From VXPQ01 sp965223485 (GTDB lineage: Bacteria > Bacteroidota > Rhodothermia > Rhodothermales > VXPQ01), in the NCBI GenBank assembly GCA_965223485.1, contig OZ244993.1:310001-374000 (forward strand): a stretch of DNA of 64,000 nt. Reading direction: 5' to 3'. Below, one piece after another: positions 27,001 through 35,833 of the stretch. Under the pieces are notes generated by a model, which saw only the letters and a list, made by a program, of their open reading frames with translations, had not been told where the DNA came from and did not search any database. Position 1 is the first letter of the stretch. The number at the start of each line of letters is the position of its first letter. The translations under genes were made by a program, and so were the position numbers.

Positions 27001-30000
27001 TCTTCGTCTACTTCGTCCGGTACGGAGAACACCGGAGACGATATGTTCGTTGCGTTCAGAAGCGCCGTATCCGGCGTATCGCCTCTTGCCGTCCATGCGT
27101 ACGTGTAGACCGAACCCGCGGGAGCACCCGACGCCGCGCAGTCCAAAGCAAAGTCATCCTCCCCCTCGTAGACCGAGCCAGGGTCCGTGCATACAACGGC
27201 AAGCGCGCCGCGGTTCAGCACCGTCACTGCAACAGCCGCCGTAGCAGACTCCACACTCTCCGCGCTTACCGTCAGCGTATACTCGTAGATCGTCGTCTTG
27301 TCCACCTCGTCGGGTACGTAGAACGTCGGGGAAGCAATGTCCACATTGCTAAGTAGCGCCGTGTCCGGCGTATCGCCACGCGCCGTCCAGACGTACGTGT
27401 AGACCGAACTCGCGGGAGCGCCCGACGCCGCGCAGTCCAAAGCAACGTCTTCCTCTCCCTCGTAGACCGCAGCCGGGTCCGTGCACACAACGGCCAGCGC
27501 ACCCTTGTTCAGAACCGTCACCGTCACGTCCGCCACGGCGTCCTCCGCATTGTCTGCGCTCACTGTCAGCCGGTACTCGTATGCCTCGTTGCCATTCACC
27601 GAAGAAGGAACCGAGAATGTCGGAGCGGGGCCGTTTGTATTGCTCAATAGCGACAGGTCCGGCGTATCGCCGCGAGCCGTCCATGCGTATGCGTAGGCAG
27701 AACCCGCGGGAGCACCCGACGCTGCGCAGTTGAACGAAATGGCCGCCGAACCCTCGTAGACCGAACCCGGGTCCGCACACACCACGCTCAACGCCTTCTT
27801 GTTCAGCACCGTCACCGTAACGTCCGCCACGGCGTCCTCCGCATTCGCCGCCGAGACCGTCAGCGTGTATTCGTACGTCTCGTTGCCATTCACCGAAGAA
27901 GGAACCGAGAATGTCGGAGCGGGGCCGTTTGTATTGCTCAACAGCGCCGTGTCCGGCGTATCGCCTCTCGCCGTCCATGCGTACGTGTAGACCGAACCCG
28001 CGGGAGCACCCGACGCTGCGCAGTCCAGATCGAAATCAGACGAACCCTCGTAGACCAAAGGAGGGGATGCGCACGCAACGGCCAGCGCCCCTCTGTCGAG
28101 CACCCTCACCCTAACGTCCGCCGTCGCGTCCTCCGCATTGTCTGCGCTCGCCGTCAACCTGTATTCGTACGTCTCGTCGGCGTCTACATTGGAAGGAACG
28201 GCGAACGTCGGAGCGGGGCCGCTTGTATTGCTCAACAGCGCCGTGTCCGGCGTATCGCCTCTCGCCGTCCATGCGTACGCATAGACCGAACCCGCGGGAG
28301 CGCCCGACGCCACGCAGTCCAGATCGAAGGCAGCCGATCCCTCGTAGGCCGAACCCGGGTCCGCGCACACAACGCTCAGCGCACCCTTGTTCAGAACCGT
28401 CACCCTAACGTCCGCCACGGCGTCCTCCGCATTGTCTGCGCTCACCGTCAGCCGGTATTCGTACGTCTCGTGGCCGTTCACCGAAGAAGGAACCGAGAAC
28501 GTAGGCGCAGGACTGCTTGTATTGCTCAACAGCGACAGGTCCGGCGTATCGCCGCGCGCCGTCCATGCGTACGTGTAGACCGAACCCGCGGGAGCACCCG
28601 AAGCCGAGCAGTCCAGATCGAAGTCCGCCGCGCCTTCGTACACGGGAGCAGGTGGCGTACATACCAGCGCGAGCGACGGCTTGTTCAGCACCCGCACGGT
28701 AACGTCTTCGGTGACATCAACAATGCCCGAAGCCGACAGCGTCACCGTGTAGTCGTAGTCCGTGTGCGCATCTACATTGTCCGGCACGTCGAACGCCGGA
28801 TTCAGGATGGTCATGCTGCTCAACCGATTGGCAATATCCGTACCTGTCCACGCGTACGTAGCGCCCGTCGGCTCATCTGTCACCGAACAGGACAGCGTAA
28901 AATCGGCCGTAGCCTCGTATACCTCGGAATCATTGCATGTGAGCGAAGGAACCGTCGAATACCTGTCGAGCACCGTAACCGTGACCTCGGCAGCAGCGTC
29001 GTCCGCATTGTCCGCCGTAGCCGTCACCCTGTACGTCCAGGTCGTATCCTGATCTACATCGGCAGGCGCGGAAAACACGGGCGCACCGGTATCGTGGTTT
29101 GTCAGCCTGTCGACCGGAGACCAGGACCACGTGTATTGAGAATTGACATCCGGCGCACCCGAAGCCGAGCAATCCAGAGCAAGGCCGTCACCCTCATCCA
29201 CCGCATAGGGATTGCCGGGGCATGTGACAGCTATATCGGGCTTCTCAAGCACTGTTACGGTCACGTCGGTCTCGGCGACAGAGTCAAGAGCACAGCTTGG
29301 CAAGTCGGGCTGACAACCGTTTTGCCCGATGTATATGTTCACCGTGAAGACGTACTCCGTGTCCCCATTTACATTATCCGGCGCCCCGAATATCGGCCAA
29401 TCCCCATTCCAGCCTTTCAACAGGTTAACGAAGTCGTCCGAACCACCCCAGGCATAAATAAAGGGGACCGACGGCGTGTTCTGCGCCGAGCAGGATACCG
29501 TTATGTCATCCGCCGAGCCCTCGTATACCCTATCGGGAGTAGCCGTGCAAGCAATGGAAGGCGGCGTGTTCAGCACCGTAACGGTCACGTCGGCGCTGGC
29601 CACCTCGGAGCCCCCCGACATCATCGTCACCGTGTAGTCGTAGTCCGTGTCCGCATCTACGTTGTCCGGCGGCGTGAACGTCGGCGTAAGGCCGTCCGTG
29701 TCCGTCAACCGATTGTCAACGTCCGTGCCCGTCCAGGCGTAGGTTGCCCCCGGCGGCTTATTCTCTTCCGTACAGGACAGCGTCAATGGGCCCGAGTCCT
29801 CGTAGACCGGCTCGGGGTCCGTGCAGGCGATCGCAGAAGGCGGCGTGTCCTTCACCGTCACCGTAACGCTGGCGCCGCCGCCCTCCGCATTGTCCGCCAT
29901 TGCCGTCACCGTATACGTCCAGGTCGTATCCTGCTCTACGCCATCGTCAGGCACATCGAACGTCGGCGTACCGCTATCGTGATCCGCCAGCCTGTCGATC

Positions 30001-32384
30001 GGGGACCACGACCATGTATACACAGAGCCGGCTGGCGCACCCGACGCCGTGCAATCCAGATCGAAATCGGCCTCGTCCTCGTTCACCTCGTAGGGGTTGC
30101 CGGCGCAGGCGACAACGATATCGGGCTTGTTAAGCACCATCACCGTGATGTCGTCGCTGGCCACGACGGAGCCCCCCGACGTCATCGTCACCCTGTAGGC
30201 GTAGTCCGTGTCCGAATCCACGTTGTCCGGCGGCGCGAACGTCGGAGTAAGGCCATTCGTATTGCTCAACCGATCGTCAACGTCCGTGCCCGTCCAACTA
30301 TAGGTTGCGTCCGACGGCGCGTTTTCCGCCGAACAATCCAGCGTAATATCAGCCGCGGCTTCGTATACCGGATCCGGGTCCGTGCAGGCGATCGCGGGAT
30401 CGCGCACGATTACAAGAAAGTCGTTGTTCTCACATCCGAAAGTGCACCAACGCAAAGTGTATTCGTAGGTTCGATCGCCATCTATTTCATTCGGACCCGG
30501 CACGTCGAACGTCGGAGTACGAATAGTCCTATCGCTCAGACGCGCCATGGCGGCATCGCTGCCGGACCATCTGAACTGGTGGGTAACCCCCCGAGGCCCC
30601 CCCGCAGGTATCTTGCAGTGAATGTCGAAATCGGTCGATCCTGCGAGTATATCGTACCAGAGGACGCAATAAAGGACAGCCGTCGATGAGCGATTCACCA
30701 CCACCTCGATATCAATCGAAGCCTCCGAACTCCCGTCCGACACCGTGAGCGTATAATCATAGGTTACCGCGCCAGTCACGGTAGCCGGCACCTGGAATTC
30801 AGGATCGAGCGTGTTCGTATTCTGCAAAAGCGCCATGCCGCCCTCCGTACTGCTCGTCCAGGCGATCGTTAAAGTAGCCCCGTCCGGCAGGCCCGAAACC
30901 GCGCAGTCAAAGGAAAATTTGTCTTGCCCTGTGAAAGCATGATGCCACGGAGCCTCGGCTGTATTACTATAGCCCGGATCACAGGTAATAGTAAGGATAA
31001 GGTTGCCTTGCAGCAGCGACGAGGCGTCCGCCGCGACCTCTTCGGTTACGTTTACCGCATTCCGCCCGCCTTCTTCTCCGCCCGCGACCCTGACCGTCAC
31101 CCTCCGCCTTGCCGTGCGGGGCACTCCCGAAGCCTGCGACGTCATGCTCGCTATGTAATGATACTCCTCGCCTGCGCTCCCGGGCGGAGCCGTAAACAAA
31201 GGCGACGATCTGTCCGTCGCATCGAGCAGCCCCGTGCTCGTTCCCCACAGACCCTCCCACTCCCATTCGATCGACGCGCCGTCCTCGTCGTAGTCCATAC
31301 GAAACGACAACGGGTCCACGCCATCGCAGTCAAGCGCAACCGTCGAACCCTCCTCAACCACTACCTCCAACGGACAATACACGCTCGGACGACTGCTCGA
31401 GACGTATACCTCCACCTCCTGCCATGACGACAAACCCGTAGCGCGGGACGTCGCCGTCAAACGGTACCGGTAACGAAACGTCGTCTCCCCGGAACGGAAC
31501 GACTCCAGCGTATCGTAACGGGGAGCCTCCGGAGCCACTACCGACGGGTTCGGAGCATCCTCCGGGAGCAATCTGGGATTGTCCAGATAGTCCCGCGTCG
31601 TACTTCCTACAGGCTCCCACGAATACTCCAGATATTCCTCTCCCGAAGCATCCCACGCATGACACTCGATCGCGCCCGTCTCCAACTCCTCCAGAAACAC
31701 CGCTACAGGACACTCCAGACGAGGAGGCGCCTGTCTATCGAACCCGCCGCCCCGAACAGGCCCGGAAGGCCGATCAGGCAGGCCGGGCGCTTCCGGAAAA
31801 AGAAATCCCCCTTCCGATTCCGGGCCGAATCCGAACGGAGCCGGCCCCTTATCCTCTGCGCAGCTTTCCCCAAATCCTTCGGGTACCGTAAAGGGATCGC
31901 AGTCCTCCCGCACAACGGGTGTCCCGGCCGTTTCCCCCCAAACGCCGCCAACCACAACCGTCAACGTCGCCGTCTCATACACGCCCACAGACATAGCCGT
32001 CAGGCGATACACGTATTCCGCGCTTTCTCCCGACAGGGGAGCCGTGAACAGCGGCGATAACTCGTCCGAGGCGCTGAGAAGATGAAATCCGTCGCCCGAG
32101 ACCGCCTCCCACTCGTAGCGAACGCCCTCCTCGGGTACCGCTGTCGCAGAACACGACAGTGCGATAGACGAACCCGCCTGTACAGCAAGGCGGGATGGAC
32201 AGATCAAGGAAAAAGACTCACCCGAAACGCTCCCGCCCTTCACGGGAAACCCGCCTTCCCCGACAACCTGGCCGTATGCGACAGACGTGCACAGCAGCCC
32301 CGCAACGGCAAGCAAGAAGACCATGCGGCCGATCGCGAAGGCGCTGGCGCCGATGCAACGCAAAACAAAACCGTATCCGTTCAT
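24072..32384 (-). CDS. giant secreted Ig-like repeat protein
   Basis: 2770 residues from the ATG at 32384, which has a GGAAGGA ribosome site and starts a signal peptide (MVFLLAVAGLLCTSVAYG). An in-frame extension upstream is a relic sequence. The body has about 21 Ig-like beta-sandwich domains of 90-100 residues, each with a Cys near the start (VVCADPGSVYEG type) and another about 15 residues on (LDCAASGAPAGS), ending VTVTVLNK. Domains 12-20 are nearly identical with a 294-bp DNA period (about 26100-28700). A putative Ig (He_PIG) domain (SISDRVYVFTVGETI...) and a non-repetitive 450-residue beta-rich C-terminus follow. No sorting signal was recognised. It is probably a surface adhesin or cell-cell contact protein. 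The gene's end abuts tRNA-Asn. Confidence 0.85.
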   Translation of the reverse strand: MNGYGFVLRCIGASAFAIGRMVFLLAVAGLLCTSVAYGQVVGEGGFPVKGGSVSGESFSLICPSRLAVQAGSSIALSCSATAVPEEGVRYEWEAVSGDGFHLLSASDELSPLFTAPLSGESAEYVYRLTAMSVGVYETATLTVVVGGVWGETAGTPVVREDCDPFTVPEGFGESCAEDKGPAPFGFGPESEGGFLFPEAPGLPDRPSGPVRGGGFDRQAPPRLECPVAVFLEELETGAIECHAWDASGEEYLEYSWEPVGSTTRDYLDNPRLLPEDAPNPSVVAPEAPRYDTLESFRSGETTFRYRYRLTATSRATGLSSWQEVEVYVSSSRPSVYCPLEVVVEEGSTVALDCDGVDPLSFRMDYDEDGASIEWEWEGLWGTSTGLLDATDRSSPLFTAPPGSAGEEYHYIASMTSQASGVPRTARRRVTVRVAGGEEGGRNAVNVTEEVAADASSLLQGNLILTITCDPGYSNTAEAPWHHAFTGQDKFSFDCAVSGLPDGATLTIAWTSSTEGGMALLQNTNTLDPEFQVPATVTGAVTYDYTLTVSDGSSEASIDIEVVVNRSSTAVLYCVLWYDILAGSTDFDIHCKIPAGGPRGVTHQFRWSGSDAAMARLSDRTIRTPTFDVPGPNEIDGDRTYEYTLRWCTFGCENNDFLVIVRDPAIACTDPDPVYEAAADITLDCSAENAPSDATYSWTGTDVDDRLSNTNGLTPTFAPPDNVDSDTDYAYRVTMTSGGSVVASDDITVMVLNKPDIVVACAGNPYEVNEDEADFDLDCTASGAPAGSVYTWSWSPIDRLADHDSGTPTFDVPDDGVEQDTTWTYTVTAMADNAEGGGASVTVTVKDTPPSAIACTDPEPVYEDSGPLTLSCTEENKPPGATYAWTGTDVDNRLTDTDGLTPTFTPPDNVDADTDYDYTVTMMSGGSEVASADVTVTVLNTPPSIACTATPDRVYEGSADDITVSCSAQNTPSVPFIYAWGGSDDFVNLLKGWNGDWPIFGAPDNVNGDTEYVFTVNIYIGQNGCQPDLPSCALDSVAETDVTVTVLEKPDIAVTCPGNPYAVDEGDGLALDCSASGAPDVNSQYTWSWSPVDRLTNHDTGAPVFSAPADVDQDTTWTYRVTATADNADDAAAEVTVTVLDRYSTVPSLTCNDSEVYEATADFTLSCSVTDEPTGATYAWTGTDIANRLSSMTILNPAFDVPDNVDAHTDYDYTVTLSASGIVDVTEDVTVRVLNKPSLALVCTPPAPVYEGAADFDLDCSASGAPAGSVYTYAWTARGDTPDLSLLSNTSSPAPTFSVPSSVNGHETYEYRLTVSADNAEDAVADVRVTVLNKGALSVVCADPGSAYEGSAAFDLDCVASGAPAGSVYAYAWTARGDTPDTALLSNTSGPAPTFAVPSNVDADETYEYRLTASADNAEDATADVRVRVLDRGALAVACASPPLVYEGSSDFDLDCAASGAPAGSVYTYAWTARGDTPDTALLSNTNGPAPTFSVPSSVNGNETYEYTLTVSAANAEDAVADVTVTVLNKKALSVVCADPGSVYEGSAAISFNCAASGAPAGSAYAYAWTARGDTPDLSLLSNTNGPAPTFSVPSSVNGNEAYEYRLTVSADNAEDAVADVTVTVLNKGALAVVCTDPAAVYEGEEDVALDCAASGAPASSVYTYVWTARGDTPDTALLSNVDIASPTFYVPDEVDKTTIYEYTLTVSAESVESATAAVAVTVLNRGALAVVCTDPGSVYEGEDDFALDCAASGAPAGSVYTYAWTARGDTPDTALLNATNISSPVFSVPDEVDEDETYQYLLTVSADNAEDATAEVTVTVLNRGALAVVCTDPGSVYEGEEDVALDCAASGAPAGSVYTYAWTARGDTPDTALLNATDISSPVFSVPDEVDEDETYQYLLTVSADNAEDATAEVTVTVLNKGALAVVCADPGSVYEGSEDIAFDCSASGAPGDNPQYTYVWTARGDTPDLSLLSNTNGPAPTFSVPSSVNGNETYEYRLTVSADNAEDATAEVTVTVLNKEALIAVCADPVSVYEGSADIAFDCTASGAPAGSNYTYAWTARGNTLDTSLLSATDVASPTFHVPDEVEEDETYEYRLTVSTSAENIDPGTFDLTVNVYNSNDLEVVCTDRTVYEGSPPFRLQCTASGGPPGVLREWDWSPATHLTGPRIRTPTFTVPDNVERDMTFTYTATVTAGSMVATGEVTVTVLDRASLAFADDSISDRVYVFTVGETIADILLPEATGGLSPYTYTLTPALPEGLDLDDPTRTISGTPLEVSPRTEYTWQASDANNETVHIAFFIQVVSAVDTTSPPVAESTPPPAESSSVAFVEPTALGVTVSASPLRFGVQSAETEVSLDPVTDGISTQISGPYHAGRMTLSPGGGAAFDENGEMDLSIELVSPVVLRREGGIEGASLVLSPVWSFAESCEQLSSQSIGSLYTEVTLSEEDCRLLRFGGDLDLIGALPGLYSGRMDIVLRSGEREETHSVEVEVTVVPAQRVITIGPGGVRFSTSRELPAGLTEEQNLSIYPDVAFLTKEKPNGAFELSNPSLIPLEVTVSARFGYTEEAENGREVVVEDSEGSPLADLSQVVDIYPGVVVLMPGEKGLVRYGVQEGALAAMSEKGYAAFFDVVSSPRQYVRSDRMPEEVSGDRTARVTMRIPGVYVPGEGASQLRATLLSISFVGSLSATFLLETQDRPFAGEVVAYDGDGRELGRRETLVYTRSRVRVPLDRMPDEEAVFLRFVPRGSSRVPGPVNIPWNAPFSTELPFSP

Positions 32385-32419
32385 ATCGAATCCTTCCGAT
32401 ATGTCCCCCGCCCCATCAG

Positions 32420-32860
32420 GGCGTTCGGGCACGCGCACGCGGCTGCGCGTGTACACCAGCGTCTCGCGGCCATTCTCCGCCGCCCCGAATATCGGCCAAT
32501 CCCCATTCCAGCCTTTGAATAGGTTAATGAAGTCGTCCGTTCCCGACCAAGCATAAATATAAGGGGACCGACGGCTCGTTCTGCGCCGAGCAGGATACCG
32601 TTACGTCATCCCCCGAACCCTCGTATACCCTATCGGGAGTAGCCGTGCAAGCAATGGAAGGCGGCGTGTTCAGCACCGTAACGGTCACGTCGGCGCTGGC
32701 TACATCGGAACCCCCGGATGTCATCGTCACCGTGTAGTCATAGTCCGTGTCCGCATCTACATTGTCCGGCGGCGTGAGGCTTCCCTTCCGTCAAAAACGC
32801 CGTATGAGGATAAAGGCCGTAATCCTGCCGGGAATTACCCTCTGAACTCCCCCTATTGAT
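32420..32860 (-). pseudogene. scrambled relic of an Ig-repeat protein gene
   Basis: On the minus strand, 32785-32850 encodes GLYPHTAFLTEGKP, a diverged match to the C-terminal region (IYPDVAFLTKEKP) of the giant protein. It is joined to a piece of Ig repeats 8-9 (ADVTVTVLNTPPSIACTATP, GWNGDWPIFGA). That is joined in turn to TLVYTRSRVRVP, the motif of the extreme C-terminus. A frameshift interrupts it near 32560. The order differs from the intact gene, so this is a product of several deletions or recombinations, directly upstream of the intact copy. Confidence 0.7.
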
Positions 32861-32908
32861 TATTCCGCCATCTCCGTATGGGCGTGAGCACGCAGAATTG
32901 TGAATTTT

Positions 32909-32937
32909 TTGGCAATCTGGCGACAGAGTGCTATACT
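32909..32937 (+). promoter_or_regulatory. strong sigma-70-type promoter
   Basis: TTGGCA (32909-32914), a 17-bp spacer, then TATACT (32932-32937). The expected start is near 32944, inside an 8-bp inverted repeat TATACAGC/GCTGTATA (32938-32964) that could be an operator. The leader then carries a GTCACGG/CCGTGAC stem (32967-32997) before the ribosome site of the 33025 gene. Confidence 0.6.
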
Positions 32938-33024
32938 TATACAGCATAACGACTGCGCTGTATACCGTCACGGCTGTGTGATGGTGCAGTCCGTGACACC
33001 ACCCACTTATTCAAGGAGGAAAAA

Positions 33025-33351
33025 ATGCCAGTCAGGATTATTATCGGTTTGATCGCCCTCTTGGCGATTGTGGAGGGCTTGGCGCCCGACGCAATCCCCT
33101 CGGGGATTGTGGCGCTTGCGCTGGTCATTCTGGGCTTGGCCTATGCGGCGGTAGCAATTGACGCCGAGGATGCTACAGCCTACTTGGTGGTTACTTTAGC
33201 GGTCGGCGGCGCTGCGGCTATAGATGTGTTGAGCCACATCCACTGGGTTGGCTCCTACCTGGACGCCATGGTCGATCAGGTAAGTGTAGCTCTGTTTGCC
33301 GGTGTTATCACCGTACTCGTAGTGAGGACGGTAAACCGCCTCAAGGGTTAA
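33025..33351 (+). CDS. small integral membrane protein
   Basis: 108 residues with an excellent AAGGAGG ribosome site 6-12 bp before the ATG. Three to four membrane segments are visible: about 3-20, 24-45, 50-72 and 80-102. There are few charges apart from DAEDA and a C-terminal RTVNRLKG. No family is recognised. Unusually for this window it has a near-consensus promoter and a structured 80-nt leader. It lies alone inside the tRNA-Asn island, followed by stem-loops at 33365-33400 and 33424-33472. Function unknown. Confidence 0.7.
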   Translation: MPVRIIIGLIALLAIVEGLAPDAIPSGIVALALVILGLAYAAVAIDAEDATAYLVVTLAVGGAAAIDVLSHIHWVGSYLDAMVDQVSVALFAGVITVLVVRTVNRLKG

Positions 33352-33364
33352 CGTTATGAAGGGT

Positions 33365-33400
33365 GGATGAGCGGTCTGCAACCCCTGCGGCCGCTCATCC
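33365..33400 (+). terminator. stem-loop after the small membrane protein gene
   Basis: A 10-bp stem GGATGAGCGG/CCGCTCATCC with a 16-nt loop, 14 bp after the stop codon. No T-tract follows. A second 10-bp stem, TTCACCATCC/GGATGGTGAA, lies at 33424-33472. The remainder of the gap to 33829 shows no gene. Confidence 0.35.
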
Positions 33401-33829
33401 GCCTGGAGAACCGGCCCATTCCGTTCACCATCCTGCTGGTGGCCCGCATAGAGTTGCCGAGAGGATGGTGAATAGTATCCGCGACGACGACCCTGGACAT
33501 CCCGGTCTCGATGCGGAAGGGAGAATTTTTGCCCGAAATGGCGAAAATTCTCTTGCTATCGTTTTCCCTCTACATTCATCTCTTTTCTCCCGAAACCGGC
33601 GATCTGCTGACAAAAGATCATGTCGGCATCGATCTGTTCGGTAAACGAATCCTGGGAGAAACGCGGTCGCAAACTCATCTGCGAGCAACGCCCGCATCGG
33701 CACAACATGGCGCGGCGCGAGGCCCTCGGAAGAAAGAAACCGCCGCCCGTCGTTCCAATCGAGCAAAAAGAGACCCGAAAACAAGCCGCCTGATAGCGGT
33801 GGTTCGGGTTGATTGGACAGATTTTCGCG

Positions 33830-33983
33830 GAACCTGCCCTGTTCCCTGGGGTCCCTATGAGGCAGGCCATTTTCGAGGAGCAGGTAGGCCTGATCCCGTC
33901 CATGGCGCAATGGCAGGGCAATGCGGAGAGGGTCATGCATGACATGGCTACGCGCGCCCGCGCCGCTTACCCGGGGAGCCATT
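33830..33983. repeat. direct repeat with tRNA-Asn 3' fragment (right copy)
   Basis: Bases 33830-33967 match the DNA upstream of tRNA-Asn. They are joined through TACCC directly to TACCCGGGGAGCCATT (33968-33983), identical to the tRNA 3' end and its next two bases (24058-24073). The tRNA body is missing. This marks the right edge of a 9.9-kb island. Confidence 0.7.
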
Positions 33984-34055
33984 TCTTCACTGCTGACACT
34001 GTGGAGGCTGCGGGCGTGTTGAGTCAGGTCACATCCATGGAAAAGACCAAAGTCC

Positions 34056-35726
34056 ATGCCCGAAATCGACTACCTCAAGGATCTGGTCATCGTGCTGGGA
34101 TCGGCGATTGTGGTCGTAACGGCATTGCGTCGCGCAGGCATCCCGTCGATTGCCGGGTTTATTTTAACGGGCGCCCTGGCCGGACCCACCGCACTGGGCC
34201 TGGTGGACGATACGCATCAGGTTGAGGTCCTCGCCGAAATCGGCATCGCCCTTCTGCTTTTCGGAATCGGTCTGGAGCTCTCTATCGATCGGCTACGGCG
34301 TTTCTGGAGAGCCGTACTACTGGGTGGAGGCATTCAGGTAACGCTCACGGTTGCATGCACCGCCGTACTGGCCAACTGGTTTGGTCTGGCGCCGGGACCT
34401 GCGATATTTCTTGGCTGCGTCGTCGCCGTATCCAGCACCGCCATCGTATTGCGCGGTCTCTCCACACGGGGCGAACTGGAAGCGCCTCACGGCCGGCTGG
34501 CTGTCGGCATTCTTGTCTTCCAGGACTTGTGCGTGGTTCCGATGATCCTGGCCGTACCTATTCTGGCCGGAGGAGGCGGAACCGTTCAGGAAATCCTGCT
34601 TGCAGCCGGAACTGCTCTGGCCATCCTCGCGGGCGTGCTGGTCGCAGCCCGTTATCTGGTCCCCCGTTTGCTTGCATTCGTGGCCAAAACAAGGCAGCGG
34701 GATATCTTTATTCTTGCGGTATTTCTCGTGTGCTTCGGAATCGCATGGGCCCTGTCGTTGGCGGGAATCTCCCTGGCGCTCGGGGCATTTCTGGCAGGAC
34801 TGATCGTCGCCGGAAGCGAGTTTCGTCACCAGGCGATGTCGGACCTGATCCCTGCGCGTGAAGTGTTCGCCAGCCTATTTTTCGTTTCCGTAGGTATGCT
34901 GCTGAACGTTTCGGCTGTGCTTGAGCACCTGGTGTCAACCGTTGGGCTTCTCGGTATCATCCTCGCGGGTAAATTCACGATCATCCTTGGAACAGCACTG
35001 ATCCTGCGACTGCCTGTTCGCGTGGGAATCCTGTCGGCGGCCACGCTTTGCCAGATCGGCGAGTTCTCGTTTGTGCTTTTGAGCACCGCTTCGGGGACTG
35101 AACTCCTTGACGCCACGCTATCCCACAACCTGCTGATGGCAATCATCCTGTCTATGCTGCTTACGCCCGTAGTCATCGCTTTCGGTCCAAAGTTGGCTCT
35201 CGGTGCAGCCCGCGTCCCATGGCTGAATCGGGTGCTGGATGCGGAGCCTCCCGGCATTGACATTCACGAACCGCACAGCGGCCACGTAATCATTGCCGGA
35301 TATGGCTTGACGGGCCGGGAAGTTTGCCGGGCTGTCCGCGATACGGGGTTTACCTCTATTGTCGTCGATGTAAACGCCGATAATGTCCGGGCGGCAAAAG
35401 CTGCTGGAGACCGGGCAGTGCTTGGAGACGTTACACAACAGGAAGTGCTGAAACGACTTGGCTGTAAACATGCCCGTCTGGTGGTAATAAGCATCAATGA
35501 CACCAGAGCCACCGAGCTTGCGGTCAGCGCCATTCGTAGAATGGCTCCCGACCTCACCATCATCGCACGCGCCTGGTACGGCATAGACCAAAACTCCCTG
35601 CACGCCGCCGGCGCAACGAAGGTCATCACGGCAGAAAATACGACAAGCGCCGCCATCGCCAGTGCCAGCCTTGCAGCACTACATTCTACAAAAACAGAAA
35701 TGCAGGGCGCATCCATAGAAGAGTAG
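34056..35726 (+). CDS. Kef/CPA2-type monovalent cation:proton antiporter with RCK domain
   Basis: 556 residues. Residues 1 to about 385 form the 12-13-helix Na+/H+ exchanger domain, with GIPSIAGFILTGALAGP, LLLFGIGLELSIDRL and SLALGAFLAGLIVAGSE. A TrkA-N nucleotide-binding (RCK) domain follows (HVIIAGYGLTGREVCRAV, IVVDVNADNV, GDVTQQEVLKRLG). It would move K+ or Na+ against protons across the inner membrane, gated by NAD(H). The start at 34056 has only a weak ribosome site. The usual TrkA-C domain appears absent. It is the first gene beyond the tRNA-Asn island. Confidence 0.9.
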   Translation: MPEIDYLKDLVIVLGSAIVVVTALRRAGIPSIAGFILTGALAGPTALGLVDDTHQVEVLAEIGIALLLFGIGLELSIDRLRRFWRAVLLGGGIQVTLTVACTAVLANWFGLAPGPAIFLGCVVAVSSTAIVLRGLSTRGELEAPHGRLAVGILVFQDLCVVPMILAVPILAGGGGTVQEILLAAGTALAILAGVLVAARYLVPRLLAFVAKTRQRDIFILAVFLVCFGIAWALSLAGISLALGAFLAGLIVAGSEFRHQAMSDLIPAREVFASLFFVSVGMLLNVSAVLEHLVSTVGLLGIILAGKFTIILGTALILRLPVRVGILSAATLCQIGEFSFVLLSTASGTELLDATLSHNLLMAIILSMLLTPVVIAFGPKLALGAARVPWLNRVLDAEPPGIDIHEPHSGHVIIAGYGLTGREVCRAVRDTGFTSIVVDVNADNVRAAKAAGDRAVLGDVTQQEVLKRLGCKHARLVVISINDTRATELAVSAIRRMAPDLTIIARAWYGIDQNSLHAAGATKVITAENTTSAAIASASLAALHSTKTEMQGASIEE

Positions 35727-35833
35727 GGACCTCAAAACGTTAATCGGGCCCCCTTCGGCACAGAAAACACCCGCTGGCGAAAAACCTGTGTAAACCACGT
35801 TCTGTTATCCCTGTCCACTAAAATTCGAACCGG

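Noticed and set aside
28470..30689. 739-residue Arg-rich frame antisense to the giant gene
   Set aside because: It mirrors the Ig repeats, has biased composition and matches no family.
32385..32456. 24-codon N-terminal extension of the giant protein
   Set aside because: It is relic sequence (YTRSRVRVP) that happens to be in frame; the signal peptide and ribosome site support the ATG at 32384.
33425..34057. 210-residue minus-strand frame upstream of the Kef gene
   Set aside because: It includes the tRNA-flank repeat and shows no domain; composition is not gene-like.
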